Positions 20,682 through 24,866 of a stretch of DNA of 24,866 bases are shown here, piece after piece. The position numbers and the translations under genes were made by a program. Numbering within the stretch: position 1 is the stretch's first letter; every line of letters begins with the position of its first letter. This DNA is from Multifurca ochricompacta (Eukaryota; Basidiomycota; Agaricomycetes; Russulales; Russulaceae), in the NCBI GenBank assembly GCA_022496185.1, contig WTXG01000409.1, positions 1-24,866 of the forward strand, read 5' to 3'. Below the pieces are notes generated by a model. That model was not told the DNA's origin and searched no databases. It was given only the letters and a program-made list of their open reading frames with translations.

Positions 20682-21573
20682 ATGGCTGATGGAACAACCG
20701 CCATCGCCAAGTACATATTCTATACCAATGGAGGGATGGATGTTGCGGGTTGTATGAAGAAAGATGGCCCTGTTTATGGGGCCCCGGTCTATCTAGAGGA
20801 AAGGTATACAGGATGTTGCATCATACGTTGACGACGAACAGCTTGGACATCTGGCCGCCGAGGACTCTCGCGCCTTTGCGATTGACAAGGTGATGAGTGA
20901 CATGCGCCTTCCATGTCTCAAGCCGAAGTCATGCGACTGCGGAAGAATTTAACACTGCGCACGATGCTCAACAAACAGTACAAGGAGCACGCAAAAATGA
21001 TGGCCTGACTCACTAATGGGATGTTCCAAGTTGAACAGGAGCTGGTAGAGATTCGAAAGAGATTGGAGATTGGGGATGCGTACCAGACCATTGCTGAAAG
21101 GTACACTGACACATACACACGACCGCTCCCCCCCGATCATTGGGGGCTGCCCCCCGACTACTGCCAAATCGGTTTGAGATGCCACGGATGCACGAGAACC
21201 CCCGGGGTGAGACATGCTGGTGATGTGATAGCAAGTATCACATTAGCTGGAACTGCCCGCTCAATTGCAAATGGTGCCGTCACTGCCGGAGTAATCTGCA
21301 CTGGAGTTGCTTCTGCATTTTCTGTCGCGTGGGTGTCGCCCCGATGATCGTCAACCCTCAGGGTGGTGCGGCAAATGTCTGCGTCACAATGCAGGACATC
21401 GCGAACTCGATTGCCCAGTCTACGACTTATGCCGACAATGTGGACGACGTGGCCCGTATGGGTTCTTGCGCACGCATCAATGCGCGACTGACGACACTTA
21501 TACCACTGACGATCGAAACCTAGCAGATGATTATGTAGACCTGGTGCAGGACGATGATGGTGCGCGTTTCTAG
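20682..21573 (+). pseudogene. Third ORF of the Gypsy element: coiled-coil plus cysteine-rich zinc-knuckle-like protein (broken)
   Basis: Between the chromodomain stop and the 3' LTR, coding-like segments follow one another. They start with MADGTTAIAKYIFYTNGGMD (ATG 20682). Next is YVDDEQLGHLAAEDSRAFAI and a charged helical stretch with RLRKNLTLRTMLNKQYKEHA and FQVEQELVEIRKRLEIGDAY (likely coiled coil). Then comes a Cys/His array: CPLNCKWCRHCRSNLHWSC, then GWCGKCLRHNAGHRELDCP, LCRQCGRRGPYGFLRTHQC. It ends in an acidic tail at a TAG (21571-21573), 18 bases before the polypurine tract. TGA codons at 21006-21008 and 21221-21223 (each one change from CGA) and two or three frame changes break it. 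The total would be roughly 280-300 codons. There is no signal peptide or transmembrane segment, so it is not an envelope. The function is unknown; nucleic-acid binding is the natural guess. Confidence 0.6.
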
Positions 21574-21591
21574 CTGGGTCAGCTTGAACCA

Positions 21592-21604
21592 GAAGGGAGG
21601 GTGA
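21592..21604 (+). promoter_or_regulatory. Polypurine tract
   Basis: gaagggagggtga lies directly before the 3' LTR. Its position and purine content fit the plus-strand primer of reverse transcription. Confidence 0.65.
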
Positions 21605-22192
21605 TGTTACGACCAGGGCCTAGCACCCCACTTTTCTTCACTCTCCCTAACAAGAACCCATCCCTTCCGCCTACTCTCCACTTCTTGATCATGTCCCCGT
21701 CCTGGGATCCCTCACGTGCCCTGCTTCCATCCCCGTGACTGTTGATTGTCCATGTTGACTCGTTATTTACCTTTGCTATGGATTCTCTTATCGCTTATCT
21801 CCCTATCTCTAAGACCGGACACTTACTTAATACCCTATCAGAAGCCAGGCTTTACGCCATCCGCTTTCGTATATTCGGGTCCACATGACTCCTTGATATC
21901 TTATCTTTAGACGCTCACCCAATTACGTATATAAGTCCGCTGTAACTACATTGTAGACTTCAGACTCAACTTATTGAATACATTGGTGCTTGTCTTCTGG
22001 ACATCCCTTTGGACGCTTGACTCGATCATCTCAGTACTTCTGGTACTTTCCGCTTAACATTGTCTTCAAGTACGGCCTTGTCAACTTTGACTCCTCCCAT
22101 CTAAACTCCAAGGGATCCTATTGGTCCCTTATCTGATCACGAACAAATGCTGTCACACAAGTCATGTGGAACGTCCCGCACTGGACGTAACA
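21605..22192 (+). repeat. Gypsy 3' LTR
   Basis: 588 bp with the same TGTTACG...CGTAACA ends as the 5' LTR. Differences in the last 275 bases are about 28, almost all transitions. The copy of the self-priming motif reads agactcaactt, so it no longer pairs fully with the primer site. Confidence 0.92.
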
Positions 22193-24337
22193 CGGATGTT
22201 AGCAGGCAGTAACCAGTTGCAGTTGCAGGCGCCAGGACAAGCTAACAACTCCAGAGGGTGCAACAACCACAAGGCTGTGGAGAGCGCAAGTCTATCCAAT
22301 GTGGACATTGAAGCATGGGCCGCCATTGAAGAAATCGACGACACCGATTTTATGCCGCAATTGGCTTACAACACCGAAAGTCAAGTCAAATGCTCAGAAG
22401 TTGAGGTCGAGTTATACGACTCAGGAGCATCAAGACATATGTCTCCCTATCGAGGGAAATTCACCAATTATTGCACCATTACCCCGTGTCCCATCTTAGC
22501 AGCTAACAATCGTATTTTCTATGTGATAGGTGCCGGCGATCTGCAGATCGAAGTTCCAAATGGCAATGCCACTACCCCAGTTCTCCTACGCGACGCACTA
22601 CACATGCCAGAAATGGCATTTACCATTATCTCGATTGCCTGGATCGCCGCTGCCGGTTCATCAGTCTCTTTTACCAAGGACGCATGCAAAATCACGAACA
22701 AGTCAGGCAAAGTCATCGGCACCATCCCAACAAGCACCAACAGCCTGTACAAGGTCGAACATGCCTCTTCTGCCATTCTCTCCACTGTTGCTGCAAGCGC
22801 AGCAGAACAAGTTGACATTCATGCCATGCACCGGCGTCTTGGCCACATCTTGGCCGACTCCATCCGAGGCCTCATCCGCAGCAACGCGATCGAAGGCATC
22901 AAACTCATTGACGATGGATCTCCGATTATCTGTGATTCATGCGAGTACACAAAATGACTCACAAGGCAATCAGGAGCGAGCGAGTTGCTCCTCCTGCGAA
23001 GAACTTTGGAGCTGAAGTTCACTCCAACATCTGGGGACCCTCTCCTATAGCCAGCCTTGGAGGAAGAAGATATTATGTGACTTTTACAGATGATCACACT
23101 CGCTACAACGCAAATCAACGTCCTGCACACCAAGGACGAGACCCTTTCAGCTTATTGCGCCTTTGCAGCTTGGGCGCAGACACAACATGGAGCGACTATC
23201 AGGCTCTCAGATCTGATCGCAGTGGCGAATTCACCAGATCAGAATTCACCAAACTCTTGCAACAACAAGGCACAGAACAACGTTTCACAACTCACGACAC
23301 CCCGCAGCACAACGGAGTTGCAGAATCTCTTAACCGCAGACTCCTCAAGCATGTGTGGGCTTTCCTCCACCACTCTGGCCTGCCCAAATATCTTTGGGGC
23401 AAGGCACTCTTTCACATGGTTTGGCTTAAAAACCGCACCTCCACTAGGGCTCTTGGGACGACAACTCCTTTTGAGAAACTCTACGGCAGCAAGCCAAATT
23501 TATCAAATGTTCCAGAATGGGGACAACGCGTTTGGGTCCACTCTGATGCAGGCTCAAAATTAGACGCACGCGGCATAGAAGGACATTGGGTGGGATACGA
23601 TGCTGATAGCACTCATCCCACAGAATTTATTGGTCGCACAAGAATTCCGTCTCGGTTGAGCGGAATGTCAAGTTTATAGACCCTAATGTTACGGTATACA
23701 GCAAAGCGCCATGCTTTATTGCATCACAGCAAGTACAAGCCCCGGCACCACACCTCCTGCTCCAGCACCACCCCCAACGCCATCTACACCATTGTCCAGA
23801 ACAACCACGCGAGCCTCCACACCTTCCCCACCAGGAGGACTGCCTTCCGAAAAGGCACCTCTCTACCCACCACTTCCCCTCTACCTTCCGTCCCTCAATC
23901 CCCTCAAGGGCCGCAACCACCATACACTACAGAAAGCGGCAAAGAAGAAATGCCTGATGAAGAGGCACAAGATTACTATATGCCCTCTCCGACTCCAGCG
24001 CTGCTCCGAGAGACAAAGGCAAGAGCAAAGAACCAGCACCCGAACCAATGCGCAAGTCAACGCGCACCTCAAAACCATCATACTACATCACCAGAAAGCT
24101 TAGAGGCGAAGCATCGCTTACGAAGAACAAGAAGATCCGAGTACTGGCAGTGAACGGGCATGCTGGTACTATCATCCCGACTGGCCCAGATATAGCGCTT
24201 CTAGCGCCATAACCGCTGAGTTCGCTTACTCTGCAGATTGTGAAGATGCTATGGAGGCCGCCATCAACGATATAGAAGGCGACCCAAGACACTCTCAGAT
24301 GCGCAATCCCGGCAAGATTGGCTGAAATGGCAGGAAG
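22193..24337 (+). mobile_element. Ty1/Copia retrotransposon fragment (protease and integrase only)
   Basis: Copia-type coding sequence begins directly at the Gypsy 3' LTR edge and ends before the reverse-transcriptase domain. The 5' LTR, gag and zinc knuckle are not in the window, nor is the expected missing half on the other side of the Gypsy element. LTR-like DNA follows at 24338. Confidence 0.8.
22193..24337 (+). pseudogene. Copia pol fragment: protease, GAG-pre-integrase, integrase core, linker
   Basis: Protease active site YDSGASRHM at about 22415-22441. GAG-pre-integrase and the HHCC finger follow: IHAMHRRLGHI to ICDSCEY. A frame change at about 22950 (A run) precedes SERVAPPAKNFGAEVHSNIW and GGRRYYVTFTDDHTRY. 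A second change near 23100 gives NVLHTKDETLSAYCAFAAWA, and a third near 23190 returns to LRSDRSGEFTRSEFTKLL (catalytic Asp) and QHNGVAESLNRRLLKHVWAF (catalytic Glu). The integrase tail has TTPFEKLYGSKPNLSNVP and ARGIEGHWVGYDADS. A Pro-rich linker leads to MRKSTRTSKPSYYITRKL. The frame last reads TLSDAQSRQDWLKWQEV and stops at TGA 24341-24343, where RVT_2 should begin. The order integrase before RT identifies Copia. It is nonfunctional. Confidence 0.85.
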
Positions 24338-24688
24338 TGTGACATTTTCTTGCTGCTGTTTCGGCTTTTCTCTTTTTTTCTTCTATGCCCCTCTCTTTTG
24401 ATGTCATAGACCTTGTGACCTTAGTATGATATCATAGTACATTACATCTAGACTATGACTTCATAATAGCTACATTGTATTTAAGGACTTCAATAAATCC
24501 AAGGACAGACCAAGTCTGTTCTCCTTGTACCAATCAAAGGTCCTTAGGAAGTCCCTTCAGCCTCTTCCAAGATGTGACTTGAGAGGGTTTGGCTCACCAG
24601 TAGCTCCAGCAAAGGCTCTTGCCTTGCTATCTGAATACCCTGACTTCACATGCGACGTTCAGACTCGTTGCCTGATCCATACCAGCCA
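24338..24688. other. LTR-like sequence after the Copia fragment
   Basis: Begins TGTGACATTTTC, a common Copia LTR start. It holds a TATA-like tgtatttaagg near 24476 and a polyadenylation-type caataaatcc near 24490. No matching second copy is in the window and the 3' end is not evident, perhaps because the hAT-like element at 24689 interrupts it. Confidence 0.4.
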
Positions 24689-24866
24689 CTAGTGTTTAAA
24701 AAGTCCGGTCCAGTCCGGTTTTTTCAATATATTTCATGTGGACTGGACTGGCAACTGGTCTACAGTAACTCAAATATACTGCAACTGCAGACTGGACCGC
24801 TTAGGACCGGTCCATACCAGTCCGGTTTCGGTCCAACAACCGGTTGCAACCGGTTTTCATGCAACC
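24689..24866 (+). mobile_element. Terminus of a second hAT-like element (continues beyond window)
   Basis: Starts ctagtgtttaaaaagtccgg, sharing its first nine bases with the inverted terminus of the hAT element ending at 4360. It is packed with permuted subterminal motifs: gtccggtccagtccggtttt, ggactggactgg, ggaccgctt aggaccggtcc, and two accggtt copies around ggttgcaaccggtt. No coding sequence is reached. The second terminus and target duplication lie outside. Confidence 0.6.

Larger units (their letters stand above)
14736..22192 (+). mobile_element. Ty3/Gypsy chromovirus-type LTR retrotransposon, full length but inactive
   Basis: The element runs LTR (14736-15318), primer site, gag, protease, reverse transcriptase, RNase H, integrase, chromodomain, extra cysteine-rich ORF, polypurine tract, LTR (21605-22192). 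The order RT-RNase H-integrase and the terminal chromodomain place it with chromoviruses. Every coding module has at least one frameshift or stop. The LTRs differ at roughly one in ten positions in their 3' halves, more in their 5' halves. The flanking pentamers (ctgta, cggat) do not match, so no target duplication is visible. Left flank is Tc1/mariner-like; right flank is Copia pol. Confidence 0.9.

Noticed and set aside
20682..21573. Envelope gene (errantivirus-like)
   Set aside because: No signal peptide, no transmembrane segment and no furin-type site; the Cys/His clusters look like zinc knuckles instead.
22121..22957. 278-codon ORF starting inside the Gypsy 3' LTR
   Set aside because: The first 24 codons are LTR sequence that happens to be in frame with the Copia fragment; it is a junction artefact, not a fused gene.

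Overview
The window looks like nuclear DNA of a filamentous basidiomycete, most likely an Agaricomycete. Genes have many short introns (about 44-90 bp, GT..AG with CTAAC-like branch points). Two host proteins (an Yra1/ALYREF mRNA-export adaptor and CNOT11) are clearly eukaryotic, and a membrane-protein remnant resembles a family I associate with Agaricomycetes. The species cannot be told from the sequence.

Layout. 1-4360: right-hand part of a decayed hAT DNA transposon, with a 14-exon transposase on the minus strand and a repeat-rich terminus. 4361-5424: anonymous repeat DNA, then a Tc1/mariner transposase fragment with its terminal inverted repeat. 5678-6740: intact YRA1-like gene (6 exons). 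7047-7229: a possible 44-aa two-exon gene. 8213-8873: remnant of a multi-pass membrane protein. 10296-11189 (minus) and 11391-12930 (plus): a divergent pair, an unidentified RGG-type protein and CNOT11, sharing a 201-bp intergenic promoter. 12931-14550: no recognisable gene. 14554-14735: palindrome and a second Tc1/mariner terminus. 14736-22192: a full-length but broken Ty3/Gypsy chromovirus with two LTRs, gag, pol ending in a chromodomain, and an extra cysteine-rich ORF before the 3' LTR. 22193-24337: a Ty1/Copia pol fragment that stops where reverse transcriptase should start, followed by LTR-like DNA. 24689-24866: the terminus of a second hAT-like element that runs off the window.

How it fits together. 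Three ordinary housekeeping genes or gene candidates (mRNA export, mRNA deadenylation, an RGG protein) sit in an island of about 7.3 kb between transposon blocks. The transposons are of four superfamilies, and all are inactivated by frameshifts and by stop codons explicable as C-to-T changes. The two Gypsy LTRs differ almost only by transitions, often at CpG, which points to cytosine methylation and deamination.

The most interesting material is in the Gypsy element. An 11-nt primer-binding site just after the 5' LTR is complementary to the predicted 5' end of its own transcript (Tf1/sushi-type self-priming). A canonical A AAA AAG slippery heptamer sits nine bases before the gag stop, in the phase that joins gag to pol. 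A third ORF of roughly 280-300 codons carries clustered Cys/His motifs. No defence system, CRISPR array, tRNA or rRNA was found.
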